9,757 nt of DNA from CAIVPM01 sp049242885 (GCA_049242885.1 JBMLOQ010000007.1:1-9757); one strand, 5' to 3'; shown: positions 1 to 7,549, counted from the first letter of the stretch. Notes: generated by a model from the sequence alone, not told the origin. Translations and numbers: made by a program.

Positions 1-381
1 AATCAAATGTTGTTTTAAAATTTCTATCATTCAAATACACTTTCAAGTTTTAGGGTGTCTCTATAAAATGGCACATAATACTATCGTTATGGCTTCGAAC
101 TTTTTTAAATTAAATTTTATCTTATAAATCAATTATTAACATTACAATCTGCAACTTTTTTCTAACTTTCTTATTTTTTCAATCAGTTTTAATCATATTC
201 CATTGAAGCAACATCCAAAATTTTTTGCTTTGAAACAATATTAGTTTGTTATAAGTAATTTATTGCTCTATGTTTATAAGTATGTTTTGCTTTTTTAGGT
301 TGTGGCGGGTTGTTTTATTCTACATTAACCTATATATTTTTTTCAAATTAGTTTATTACCAAATTTGTTTACATAATTTCT
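1..381. other. AT-rich stretch with no supportable gene
   Basis: This stretch lies beyond the 3' end of the minus-strand comM gene and holds no coding region I can defend. It is strongly AT-rich with many T-runs. The only short plus-strand frame worth naming is 68-127 (19 codons, starting MAHNTIV), which has no recognisable family. A GGCGGG at 304-309 can pair with CCCGCC at 386-391, the latter inside the comM 3' end, but the loop is about 76 nt and there is no U-tract in the right place, so I do not call a terminator. The neighbouring gene to the left lies outside the window. Confidence 0.6.
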
Positions 382-1926
382 CTATCCCGCCCATCCTTCT
401 CTATCTAAGCTTCTGTAATGTATGGCTTCGGCTAAATGTTCTGGTTTTATATTTTCACTGTTGGCTAAATCGGCAATGGTTCTACTTACTTTTAAAATTC
501 TATCATAAGCTCTAGCACTTAGGTTTAATCGTTCCATTGCTTTTTTTAATAAGGCTTCGCCTACTTTATCAATCACACAAATTTCTCTTAATTGCTTGCT
601 ACTCATTTGGGCATTGGCATACATGCCATCAAAATTTTTGTATCGCTTGGTTTGTATGTCTCTAGCTTGTATTACACGCTCTCTAATAGTGGCACTATTT
701 TCTCCTTGTTTTATGGCACTTAGTTCGTTAAACGCAACTGGTGTAACTTCTACATGTAAATCAATTCTATCTAGTAAAGGCCCACTAATTTTATTTAAAT
801 ATTTTTGTACACTACCTGGAGGGCAAGTACACTCTTTATCTGGATGATTAAAAAAGCCACAGGGGCAAGGGTTCATGCTAGCAATAAGCATAAAATTGGC
901 AGGAAAATCCAAAGCTACTTTTGCTCTACTAATAGTTACTTTTCTTTCTTCCATGGGTTGCCTCATTACTTCTAAAACGGTACGTTTAAATTCGGGCAAT
1001 TCATCTAAAAATAATACGCCATTATGTGCCAATGAAATTTCACCAGGTTGTGGAATACCTCCACCACCAACCAATGCAGCATCACTAACTGTATGGTGTG
1101 GGCTACGAAAAGGACGTTTTGAAATGAGGCTAGATTCTAGAGGGAGTTTTCCTGCAACACTATGAATTTTAGTGGTTTCTAAAGCTTCTTGTAAACTTAA
1201 TGGAGGTAATATGGTGGGCAAACGTTTTGCTAGCATCGTTTTTCCAGCACCAGGAGGACCAATTAAAATGGCATTATGTCCGCCAGCAGCAGCAATTTCT
1301 AATGCACGTTTTATATTTTCTTGTCCTTTTACATCATTAAAATCAAATTCAAACTCATATTGATTGCCAAAAAATTCTTCTCTTGTATTTACGGTTACAG
1401 GTTTTATTGTAGTTTCATCATTCAAAAAATTTACAACATCTTTTAAATGCTGAACGCCATAAACTTCTAAGTTATTTACCATACCCGCTTCTCTAGCATT
1501 TTCTTTGGGTACAATCAAACCTTTATAGCCTTCTTTTCTTGCTTGTATTGCAATGGGCAATGCTCCCTTAATTGATTGTACAGTGCCGTCTAAACTAAGT
1601 TCACCCATTATTACATAGTCTTTTAGTTTTTCAGGATTTTGTAATTGATCACTTGCACCCAAAACGCCAATAGCAATTGGTAAATCAAAAGCAGCACCAC
1701 TTTTTTTAATATCGGCAGGTGCCATGTTTACAACTAGTTTAGTACGTGGCCAATTATAATTATTGGTTTTTATGGCACTTTCAATACGCAGTAAACTTTC
1801 TTTAATAGCATTATCTGGTAAACCAACAATGAAGTATTTTAAATCACCACCGCTAATATTAACTTCCATGGTTATTGGTATAGCCTCTACTCCATAAACT
1901 GCACTTCCAAAGGTTTTTACAAGCAT
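382..1926 (-). CDS. comM: YifB/ComM family Mg-chelatase-like AAA+ ATPase
   Basis: A full-length 514-residue member of the YifB/ComM family. ComM in transformable Proteobacteria is a hexameric helicase that promotes branch migration while single-stranded donor DNA is integrated; the role in Bacteroidota is inferred by family. In order: an N-terminal ChlI-type domain (about 1-170, with VNMAPADIKKSGAAFDLP), then the AAA+ core with Walker A GPPGAGKT (223-230), Walker B VLFLDE (304-309), a MNPCPCG segment followed by CTCPP giving a likely zinc-binding Cys quartet (C354, C356, C366, C368), the LLDRIDLHVEV segment (384-394), and the C-terminal chelatase helical domain (SARAYDRILKVSRTIADL). The ATG at 1924-1926 is the natural start because the ChlI domain begins at once. 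It is transcribed divergently from the T9SS plug gene with its own candidate promoter. No truncation or frameshift is seen. The wider chelatase family is the only alternative. Confidence 0.96.
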   Translation of the reverse strand: MLVKTFGSAVYGVEAIPITMEVNISGGDLKYFIVGLPDNAIKESLLRIESAIKTNNYNWPRTKLVVNMAPADIKKSGAAFDLPIAIGVLGASDQLQNPEKLKDYVIMGELSLDGTVQSIKGALPIAIQARKEGYKGLIVPKENAREAGMVNNLEVYGVQHLKDVVNFLNDETTIKPVTVNTREEFFGNQYEFEFDFNDVKGQENIKRALEIAAAGGHNAILIGPPGAGKTMLAKRLPTILPPLSLQEALETTKIHSVAGKLPLESSLISKRPFRSPHHTVSDAALVGGGGIPQPGEISLAHNGVLFLDELPEFKRTVLEVMRQPMEERKVTISRAKVALDFPANFMLIASMNPCPCGFFNHPDKECTCPPGSVQKYLNKISGPLLDRIDLHVEVTPVAFNELSAIKQGENSATIRERVIQARDIQTKRYKNFDGMYANAQMSSKQLREICVIDKVGEALLKKAMERLNLSARAYDRILKVSRTIADLANSENIKPEHLAEAIHYRSLDREGWAG

Positions 1927-1969
1927 TGTAAGATATTTTTTTAATTATCTATTTTAGATTTATCCTCAT

Positions 1970-1997
1970 CAAATATAATTGCATTTATGTTAACAAA
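1970..1997 (-). promoter_or_regulatory. Candidate promoter of comM (TTTG-N16-TATATTTG)
   Basis: Reading the minus strand, TATATTTG (1977 to 1970) is an exact match to the Bacteroidota -7 consensus TAnnTTTG. TTTG (1997 to 1994) lies 16 nt upstream as a -33 candidate. The spacing is a little short compared with the usual range of about 17-23 nt. Transcription would begin about 35-40 nt before the comM ATG. Inferred from motif and position only. Confidence 0.5.
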
Positions 1998-2042
1998 TTT
2001 TGGCTTAATTATTGAAAATATAATTTTAATACAACTTTAAAT

Positions 2043-2095
2043 TAATGTAAGATATTAGATGTAAAGTATTAAATATTAAATATCAAATGTTAAAT
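2043..2095. repeat. Low-complexity ATTAAAT/AGATAT-type tract
   Basis: This is an imperfect run of short related words (taagatattagat, tattaaatattaaat, tatcaaatgttaaat) between the divergent comM and plug genes. It has no coding potential and no stable GC stem. A compositionally similar tract lies after mtgA at the right end of the window (9701-9725, with attaaattttaaat). Such tracts may simply reflect AT-rich slippage. No function is assigned. Confidence 0.5.
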
Positions 2096-2109
2096 ACAGC
2101 ATGGCCGCT

Positions 2110-2117
2110 TACATTTG
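2110..2117 (+). promoter_or_regulatory. Candidate -7 element TACATTTG of the plug gene
   Basis: An exact TAnnTTTG match lies 16 nt before the ATG at 2133. No convincing TTG is seen at the expected -33 distance, only a weak TGTT near 2088. The in-frame TTG at 2115-2117 that would lengthen the protein by six residues is the end of this box, which argues for the ATG at 2133. Confidence 0.5.
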
Positions 2118-2132
2118 TATAAATCTTTTTTA

Positions 2133-3419
2133 ATGAAGAAAATATTATTTATTCTGTTTGTTTTTTATACAGTCATAAATTTTGCTCAGCATGCTCCCGA
2201 TGCCATATATTTTGATAATATAAAAACTGTAAAACTGTTTCAGCAAAACAATCAAGAAAGTATGCCCATCATCAACTTAAATAGTGCCGATGTTTTGGAG
2301 CTTCATTTTGATGATTTAGACGGATATGTAAAAAATTATTTCTACACTTTTCAATTATGTAATGCCGATTGGAGTGTTGCCCAAGTAAATCCATTTGATT
2401 ATATAAAAGGCTTTACACAAAATAGAATTTCACAGTTTCGTCCATCTTCTATCACACTTAGTAAATATGTTCATTATCAAGTAAATATTCCTGAGCGAAA
2501 TTGTATGCCTACAAAAAGTGGGAATTATTTATTAAAAGTTTTTTTAAACAGTGATACCAATCAACTAGCATTTGTAAAACGAATGTACGTGGTTGAAAGT
2601 ATTGCTGCTGTGGGTTTACAGGTTTTACAACCTTTTAATGGTGATAAATTTAGAACACACCAACGTGTTCAATTTTCAATCAACACCGCTAAACTAAATT
2701 TGTTTAATATTTTGCAACAAGTAAAAGTTGTAGTAATGCAAAATAATAGGTGGGATAATTTGAAAACAAATTTGCAACCTGCATTTATAAGAGATAAATT
2801 GCTTGAATATAATGGTGAAATTGACTGCCTTTTTCCTGCAAGTAAAGAACATAGATGGGTTGATATGAGAAGTATAAGATTTGAAAGTGATTTTATTCAA
2901 CGAAAAGAAATTAATGGGGATAAAACAACTGTATATGTAAAACCTGAAGGGCCAAGAACTAATCAACGCTATTTGTTTTACAGAGATTTTGATGGATGGT
3001 ATAATATTACCAATACAGACAATGTGAATCCTTGGTGGCAAACAGATTATGCTAGTGTTGTTTTTACTTATGTTCCAGAAAAAAACCAACCTTTAATTGG
3101 TAGTGAAATTCATTTAAATGGAGAGCTTACTGGTAATGTAATTGGTAATAAATCAAAAATGGATTTTAATGAAGCAAAAGGGGTTTATGAAAAAACGTTA
3201 ATGCTTAAGCAAGGTTTTTACAGCTATCAATACCTAAGTAAAGAAGCTGATAAAAAAAATAGTATGGCAGATGCAGAGCTTACAGAAGGTAATTATTGGG
3301 AAACAGAAAATTATTATTCAGTATTAGTATATTATAGAAGTTTTAGTGGAAGGCACGATGAATTAGTTGCTATAGCTTCTACTAACTCGAGATTTGGAAG
3401 AACGATAATTGGTTTATAA
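2133..3419 (+). CDS. Type IX secretion system plug-family protein (DUF5103)
   Basis: This 428-residue exported protein belongs to the family formerly called DUF5103. A Flavobacterium johnsoniae member of the family was seen in cryo-EM structures as the Plug that closes the periplasmic side of the SprA translocon. The N-terminus (MKKILFILFVFYTVINFAQ) is a Sec signal peptide with likely cleavage before Q19, followed by mature sequence that starts with a PDAIYFDNIKTV segment. The segment NYFYTFQLCNADWS (68-81) matches the NYxYTxxxCNADW hallmark of the first domain; beta-rich sequence with the usual WYNITN and later VFTYVPE (310-316) and LNGELTG (328-334) segments follows. Length is normal for the family. 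The start is placed at the ATG at 2133 rather than the in-frame TTG at 2115, because the signal peptide begins there and the TTG is inside the -7 box. The family call is firm. A working T9SS role here is inferred, since no other T9SS genes are in view. Confidence 0.9.
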   Translation: MKKILFILFVFYTVINFAQHAPDAIYFDNIKTVKLFQQNNQESMPIINLNSADVLELHFDDLDGYVKNYFYTFQLCNADWSVAQVNPFDYIKGFTQNRISQFRPSSITLSKYVHYQVNIPERNCMPTKSGNYLLKVFLNSDTNQLAFVKRMYVVESIAAVGLQVLQPFNGDKFRTHQRVQFSINTAKLNLFNILQQVKVVVMQNNRWDNLKTNLQPAFIRDKLLEYNGEIDCLFPASKEHRWVDMRSIRFESDFIQRKEINGDKTTVYVKPEGPRTNQRYLFYRDFDGWYNITNTDNVNPWWQTDYASVVFTYVPEKNQPLIGSEIHLNGELTGNVIGNKSKMDFNEAKGVYEKTLMLKQGFYSYQYLSKEADKKNSMADAELTEGNYWETENYYSVLVYYRSFSGRHDELVAIASTNSRFGRTIIGL

Positions 3420-3439
3420 CCTTATGTATTTTACATTTG
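3409..3439 (+). promoter_or_regulatory. Strong promoter match TTG-N20-TACATTTG before the 164-aa gene
   Basis: TTG at 3409-3411 and TACATTTG at 3432-3439 are separated by 20 nt, an almost ideal Bacteroidota promoter. The -33 part lies inside the last codons of the plug gene. The predicted transcription start falls about at the GTG start codon (3444) of the next gene, which would give a leaderless message or mean that the true start is further downstream. Confidence 0.5.
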
Positions 3440-3443
3440 ATCT

Positions 3444-3938
3444 GTGATTAAAAAACAACTCACTGCTTTATTTTTTATTTATATAATGGCGTTGCCACTG
3501 TTCAATGCTTTAAGCTTATTTGTAAAACAATGGCAATTGAAAATTGAAATGGCACACCAGCTTGAGAATACTAAGCTACAACAGATTACAGTACCTATTA
3601 ATGAAGTGATTTGGGTAGAAAAAAATAAGGAAATATTTGTTTATGGCCAATTATTCGATATAAAAACAATTGTACACCAATCTTCTGAAAAAATTACAGT
3701 TGCTGGATTGTATGATACTGAAGAAAATGAAATTTGGCAAAAAGTGGATAAAGCCAATAATCCATACAATGAAAAACAAATCTTGTTGATGTTGTATTTA
3801 AAACAACATATTGGTAAAACCCATTACTATGATGTGGTGTTTAATACAATAAAAAATCAAAAAATTACATTGGGAGCTCACACATCACAATTTTTACCTT
3901 TTGAGTTTGTGAATGAGAACGACAAACCTCCTTGTTAA
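3444..3938 (+). CDS. Small membrane-anchored protein of unknown function
   Basis: A 164-residue protein with a GTG start and no name I can give. A Lys-rich start (MIKKQ) leads into one hydrophobic segment (about 7-27), then a short charged helix (KQWQLKIEMAHQLENTK) and a soluble, probably periplasmic domain. The pattern WVEKNKEIFVYGQLFDI (57-73), followed by a short beta strand and LYDTEENEIWQK (89-100), resembles a Bacteroidota-restricted conserved hypothetical that I recall often seeing near TonB-dependent receptors. That recollection is not proof. It begins 24 bp after the plug gene and lies 218 bp upstream of the receptor, same strand. The GTG is chosen because it gives the positive N-terminus before the hydrophobic run. 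The in-frame ATG at 3486 would remove most of that segment. A candidate promoter ends five bases before the GTG. Confidence 0.75.
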   Translation: MIKKQLTALFFIYIMALPLFNALSLFVKQWQLKIEMAHQLENTKLQQITVPINEVIWVEKNKEIFVYGQLFDIKTIVHQSSEKITVAGLYDTEENEIWQKVDKANNPYNEKQILLMLYLKQHIGKTHYYDVVFNTIKNQKITLGAHTSQFLPFEFVNENDKPPC

Positions 3939-4102
3939 GGTTTCTCTATTTTAATTTATTTTTCCTCTATTTTCTTTAACATGTTTTTGGTTAACATGTA
4001 TAGTTATATTCTAATTATAAAATGAACTATATACAGTTTAACAGTCTATGTTATTATTGTTAATAGCTTATAGTTTCTTAGTGAAAATAGAGAACCTTTT
4101 TT
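3937..4102 (+). repeat. Nested inverted/direct repeats in the leader of the TonB receptor
   Basis: AAGGTTTCTCTATTTT (3937-3952) is nearly the reverse complement of AAAATAGAGAACCTT (4084-4098), with one unpaired T. The right arm runs into a T-run (4097-4102), so the fold resembles an intrinsic terminator with a 131-nt loop. A second copy, CTCTATTTTC (3965-3974), is an exact partner of GAAAATAGAG (4083-4092). The right arm therefore has two mutually exclusive partners. The two CTCTATTTT copies start 21 bp apart. This could be a leader switch, a pair of protein-binding sites, or the ends of a small non-autonomous element. No known riboswitch consensus is recognisable. Confidence 0.55.
3979..3999. 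promoter_or_regulatory. Candidate operator: perfect dyad ACATGTT-N7-AACATGT
   Basis: Two perfect 7-bp arms with a 7-bp spacer make a 21-bp dyad about 160 bp before the receptor ATG. The size suits a dimeric regulator, including the Fur family encoded downstream. No published consensus is matched, and an RNA hairpin is equally possible. Confidence 0.35.
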
Positions 4103-4156
4103 AACCAATTTGATTGGAAATTTTTCCATCGTATTGCAATTCTGATAATTCAAAAA

Positions 4157-6337
4157 ATGAAAAAAAAATTAATAGTTTTAGCTATTTTTCCTATTTACAT
4201 TAGTGCACAACAGGCCGATACAAGTGCTACTAATTTAAATGAAGTTTTAGTAAACACTTATAAGTTTCCTGAAAAAAGAAAGCGAGTAGCACAGTCTATT
4301 TTAAGTATAAATAATAAATCTTTATTAAACTTTCAGCCAAACACAGCAGATGTATTAATCAATACAGGTGCAGTATTTGTTCAAAAAAGCCAACAAGGCG
4401 GCGGAAGCCCTATTATTCGTGGATTTGAAGCTAGTAGAGTTTTGCTAATGGTAGATGGTGTAAGGCTTAATAATGCCATTTATAGAACTGGGCATCTACA
4501 GAATATCATTACTATTGATAATATGATTTTGGATAGAATGGATGTATTGTATGGGCCATCATCAACCCTATATGGTAGTGATGCTTTGGGTGGTGTAATT
4601 AATATGACTACCAAAAATCCTATGCTATCAACTAACCAAAAAACACAAATTAATGGAAGTGCCACAGTTAGATATAGTAGTGCTGTGGAAGAAGGAAGAT
4701 CCAATGTGCAATTTAATATTGGAGGTAAGCAATTTGCAAGTTTTACAAGTGTTACTTATGGTAGTTTTGGTGATTTAATTCAAGGAAGAAATCGTAGTAA
4801 TGCCTACCCGAATTTTGGAAAGAAAAATTTCATAGTTCAGCGTTTTGGAAATGTAGATTCGGCTCTTGTAAATCCAAACCCCAATAGGCAAAGCCCTAGT
4901 GGTTATAAACAAATTGATGTTACTCAAAAGTTTTTATTTCAGCCCAATACAAATACACAACATATTTTAAATTTTCAGCTTAGCAATACCAATGATATTC
5001 CAAGATACGATAGGTTAAGTGAAGTTAATGCAGGAACTCCAGCATTTTCAGAATGGTACTATGGTCCACAATTTAGAAATATGCTGGCTTATAGTTTTAA
5101 CCAAAAAAATATGAAAGGTTTTTTTAGTGATGTTAATGTAGTAGCCAATTATCAAGCTCTTGAAGAAAGCAGAATTACAAGAAGATTTAAAAGTAATAAT
5201 AAAGATTTTAGATGGGAGCGTGTAGATATTTTTGGATTAACAATTGATGCTAAACATACTGGAAAAAAACAAGAAATACATATAGGTGCAGATGCTTATA
5301 GTAATTTTGTAAGCAGCACAGCCGAGAGAGTAAACATTGTATCGGGTGCTAAAAGCAGAATTCAAACCAGATATGCAGATGGGCCAACAAATATGAGTAG
5401 TCTTGCATTGTATGCACAGCATATTTATAAGTTTAATGAGCAGTTTACACTTAATAGTGGACTAAGATTTAGCTACGTAACATTAAATGCTCAATTTGCA
5501 GATACAAGCATTATGAGGTTGCCGTTTAAAAGTGCTATGCAAAGGAATGTTGCCATTACAGGGAACTTAGCACTAGTTTATGCTAATGAAAAAAGTAAGA
5601 TTTCGTTTATGGTAAGTAGTGGTTTTAGAAACCCTAATGTAGATGATTTAAGCAAAGTTTTTGAAACAAATATTGGCAGAGTGGTAGTTCCAAACATAAA
5701 TGTAAAACCAGAGTTTACTTACAATGCTGAGGCTAGTTATCATTACTATGGACATAAATTTAGTTTTGGGGCTACTGCTTTTTATACATGGTTTACTAAT
5801 GCCATAGCTGTTGATAAATTTACATTTGATGGAAAAGATAGTATGCTATATAATGGAATACGAAGTGAAGTTGTTGCACCTCAAAACAAAGCTGTAGCAT
5901 TTATTAATGGATTTAGTGTACAAGCTGCTGCTACCATTTTGGCAAAAACAAGTATTCAGGCAGTTTATACTTATACTTATGGAAGATACACTAATTTAGG
6001 TATCACCGCTCCATTGGATCATGTGCCACCAAGCTATGGTAGAGTGGGTGTTTTATACAAAGAAACAACTTGGCAAGCCGAAGTTTTTTCATTGTTTAAT
6101 GGTTGGAAAAGATTAAAAGATTATAGCCCAAGTGGTGAAGATAATTTACAATATGCTACTGTTGATGGTATGCCAAGTTGGGTAACTTTTAATGCCAGAT
6201 TGGCCATGCAGTTCAAAAAAACTATCTCATTGCAAGCGAGTATTGATAATTTGTTTGATATTCATTACCGTTATTTTGCAAGTGGCATTTCTGCACCAGG
6301 AAGAAATTTTATGTTAAGTATTAAGTATAGCTTTTAA
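4157..6337 (+). CDS. TonB-dependent outer-membrane receptor, HmuR-like type
   Basis: A complete 726-residue outer-membrane receptor that would import a substrate with energy from TonB-ExbBD. The signal peptide is MKKKLIVLAIFPIYISAQ, followed by a TonB-box-like LNEVLVN (27-33). The plug domain (about 45-155) includes PIIRGFEASRVLLMVDGVR and the RTGHLQNIITID segment that is typical of the haemoglobin/transferrin/lactoferrin receptor family. The beta-barrel follows and ends in the aromatic signal SIKYSF. The FRAP motif of haem receptors appears as FRNP (490-493) and NPNL as NINV (513-516), with no histidine between them. Haem uptake is therefore not supported by residues, and the substrate is open (metal chelate, haem or other). 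No CarboxypepD_reg domain precedes the plug, so this is not a SusC-type protein, and no SusD partner is present. It has an unusually structured upstream region and is followed at 79 bp by a lipoprotein gene. Confidence 0.93.
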   Translation: MKKKLIVLAIFPIYISAQQADTSATNLNEVLVNTYKFPEKRKRVAQSILSINNKSLLNFQPNTADVLINTGAVFVQKSQQGGGSPIIRGFEASRVLLMVDGVRLNNAIYRTGHLQNIITIDNMILDRMDVLYGPSSTLYGSDALGGVINMTTKNPMLSTNQKTQINGSATVRYSSAVEEGRSNVQFNIGGKQFASFTSVTYGSFGDLIQGRNRSNAYPNFGKKNFIVQRFGNVDSALVNPNPNRQSPSGYKQIDVTQKFLFQPNTNTQHILNFQLSNTNDIPRYDRLSEVNAGTPAFSEWYYGPQFRNMLAYSFNQKNMKGFFSDVNVVANYQALEESRITRRFKSNNKDFRWERVDIFGLTIDAKHTGKKQEIHIGADAYSNFVSSTAERVNIVSGAKSRIQTRYADGPTNMSSLALYAQHIYKFNEQFTLNSGLRFSYVTLNAQFADTSIMRLPFKSAMQRNVAITGNLALVYANEKSKISFMVSSGFRNPNVDDLSKVFETNIGRVVVPNINVKPEFTYNAEASYHYYGHKFSFGATAFYTWFTNAIAVDKFTFDGKDSMLYNGIRSEVVAPQNKAVAFINGFSVQAAATILAKTSIQAVYTYTYGRYTNLGITAPLDHVPPSYGRVGVLYKETTWQAEVFSLFNGWKRLKDYSPSGEDNLQYATVDGMPSWVTFNARLAMQFKKTISLQASIDNLFDIHYRYFASGISAPGRNFMLSIKYSF

Positions 6338-6416
6338 TTTTTTTTTTTGGGTAATTAAACTATTGTAAAAATTTTAGTTCTACGTATTATACAATCACCT
6401 TATAAATTTTATAATC

Positions 6417-7391
6417 ATGAAAAAACAATTTTTTAAAGGCTACTTTTTGCTAATTTGTAGCTTTACTTTATTAATGTTTAGTTGTAAAAAAACAACCTCT
6501 GTAGAAGATGAAGTTGTAACTGAGGAAGTTCAAATGCAAGTTCAGTCTGAAGATTCAGAAATGATGAGCAGCGAAACAGAATCTGTTGATGATGATGCTA
6601 CAAACACAGCCTCATCAAGTGCAAGATTTTGTGGTTTGGGAAATATTTTAGGAGGCGGTTCTTTATCAATTGATACAGATACATCAAATCCTGGAGGAGG
6701 AGTAAGAACTATTACCATCAATTACAATGGAAGAATTAATGGTTGTAGAAAAAGAACAGGAAGTATAACTGTAGAATTATTAAACGCTCCAAGGTGGATT
6801 GAACCTGGTGCAACTTTAAAAGTTACTTTCAATAATTTTAAAGTAGAAAATGTTTGTCGTAACAAGTCTGTTACTTTAAATGGGCAACGATTTATCACTA
6901 ACGTAAATGGTGGCAACCATTTTAAATTGCAACAAGGTTTAGTAAGCTCTTTAGTACATAAAGTAAGAACAGGAGCTACAGGAATAACTGCAACTTTTAC
7001 AGACAGTTTAGGTACAAAAACTGCTAATTGGAATGCAGCTAAAACAACTACAATTTCCTACACAAGTACACCACGTAAATTTAATTATGAAGTTGTAGGA
7101 GATACTACAATTAATACTAAAGCAAATACAGAAGCTTGGGGTACTTCAAGATTTTCTCGTAGTTATCAAACTGTAATAAATAATACCATAAAGTCTAATA
7201 CATTCTGTGGTTTGTGGAGACCAACAGCTGGTAATGTTTCTCATTTTGTGGGTACTTCAAACGTACAAGTAGCATTTGGATTAAATGCAATGGGAAATCC
7301 AGTTGGATTGGGTGATTGTGCTGGATTTTTTAAAGTTACTTATACCAATGCAAGTGGGGTAAGTAGTTCAAGGGTTTTACCTTATAGATAG
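6417..7391 (+). CDS. Lipoprotein of a Bacteroidota family, function unknown
   Basis: A 324-residue lipoprotein. After a hydrophobic signal, the lipobox MFSC places the acylated cysteine at C23. Residues 29-63 are strongly acidic and Ser/Thr rich (for example SVDDDATNT), which is a flexible linker and may act as a surface-export signal of the Bacteroidota type. The mature part starts with FCGLG (71-75), and the RTITINYNGRINGCRKRTGSI stretch (97-117) followed by WIEPGATLKVTFNNFKV resembles a family of Bacteroidota lipoproteins that I know only as hypotheticals. A second FCGLW (263-267) and GDCAGFFKVTY (299-309) near the end repeat the Cys-containing theme. Mature cysteines other than C23 are C72, C110, C147, C264 and C301. 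It lies 79 bp after the receptor on the same strand and ends before a strong terminator. Whether it partners the receptor is unproven. No catalytic motif is seen. Confidence 0.85.
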   Translation: MKKQFFKGYFLLICSFTLLMFSCKKTTSVEDEVVTEEVQMQVQSEDSEMMSSETESVDDDATNTASSSARFCGLGNILGGGSLSIDTDTSNPGGGVRTITINYNGRINGCRKRTGSITVELLNAPRWIEPGATLKVTFNNFKVENVCRNKSVTLNGQRFITNVNGGNHFKLQQGLVSSLVHKVRTGATGITATFTDSLGTKTANWNAAKTTTISYTSTPRKFNYEVVGDTTINTKANTEAWGTSRFSRSYQTVINNTIKSNTFCGLWRPTAGNVSHFVGTSNVQVAFGLNAMGNPVGLGDCAGFFKVTYTNASGVSSSRVLPYR

Positions 7392-7412
7392 GTTTAATTA
7401 TTGGTTTAAATT

Positions 7413-7453
7413 AAAAAAAGAGTAAGCTATTTTTTTGGCTTACTCTTTTTTTT
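7413..7453 (+). terminator. Strong intrinsic terminator after the lipoprotein gene
   Basis: AAAAAAAGAGTAAGC (7413-7427) pairs perfectly over 15 bp with GCTTACTCTTTTTTT (7438-7452), with a 10-nt loop and a run of T immediately after. It lies 21 bp beyond the lipoprotein stop codon. The opposing A-run makes it potentially bidirectional. It separates the receptor/lipoprotein region from the Fur-family gene. Confidence 0.9.
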
Positions 7454-7474
7454 GATTATAAATTGTTAATAATC
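7454..7474. promoter_or_regulatory. Weak candidate operator GATTAT-N9-ATAATC before the Fur gene
   Basis: A perfect 6-bp dyad spanning 21 bp, about 76 bp before the Fur-family ATG. It vaguely resembles Fur-box half sites (GATAAT/ATTATC), but AT-rich dyads of this size arise often by chance. ATTGTTAATA inside it (7462-7471) also occurs at 4056-4065 before the receptor. Confidence 0.2.
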
Positions 7475-7527
7475 TAGTCTGCACATTTATTTATGATTTT
7501 ATTTCCTTAGTTTATTTGCTAAAACAC

Positions 7528-7535
7528 TTATTTTG
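7528..7535 (+). promoter_or_regulatory. Possible -7 element TTATTTTG of the Fur-family gene
   Basis: Seven of eight positions match TAnnTTTG, 14 nt before the ATG at 7550. No clear -33 TTG is found at the expected distance, so this is only a positional suggestion. Confidence 0.3.
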
Positions 7536-7549
7536 TAGTAATTAATTTT

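Noticed and set aside
91..100. GGCTTCGAAC resembling a tRNA T-loop
   Set aside because: No matching acceptor, D or anticodon stems could be built on either strand, and the surroundings are T-rich.
68..127. 19-codon reading frame starting MAHNTIV
   Set aside because: No family resemblance and no clear promoter. Chance frames of this size are common.
270..515. 81-aa plus-strand frame overlapping the comM 3' end
   Set aside because: Composition is F/L/Y-rich as expected from AT-rich DNA and it is antisense to the well-supported comM gene.
2694..3089. 131-aa minus-strand frame inside the plug gene
   Set aside because: It is antisense to a clear family member and shows no domain.
3939..4156. 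Cobalamin or other known riboswitch before the TonB receptor
   Set aside because: No B12-box (GCCACTG-like) or other recognised riboswitch core is visible. Only AT-rich repeats are seen.
4157..7391. SusC/SusD-type polysaccharide utilisation pair
   Set aside because: The receptor has no CarboxypepD_reg domain and the lipoprotein lacks SusD features and length.
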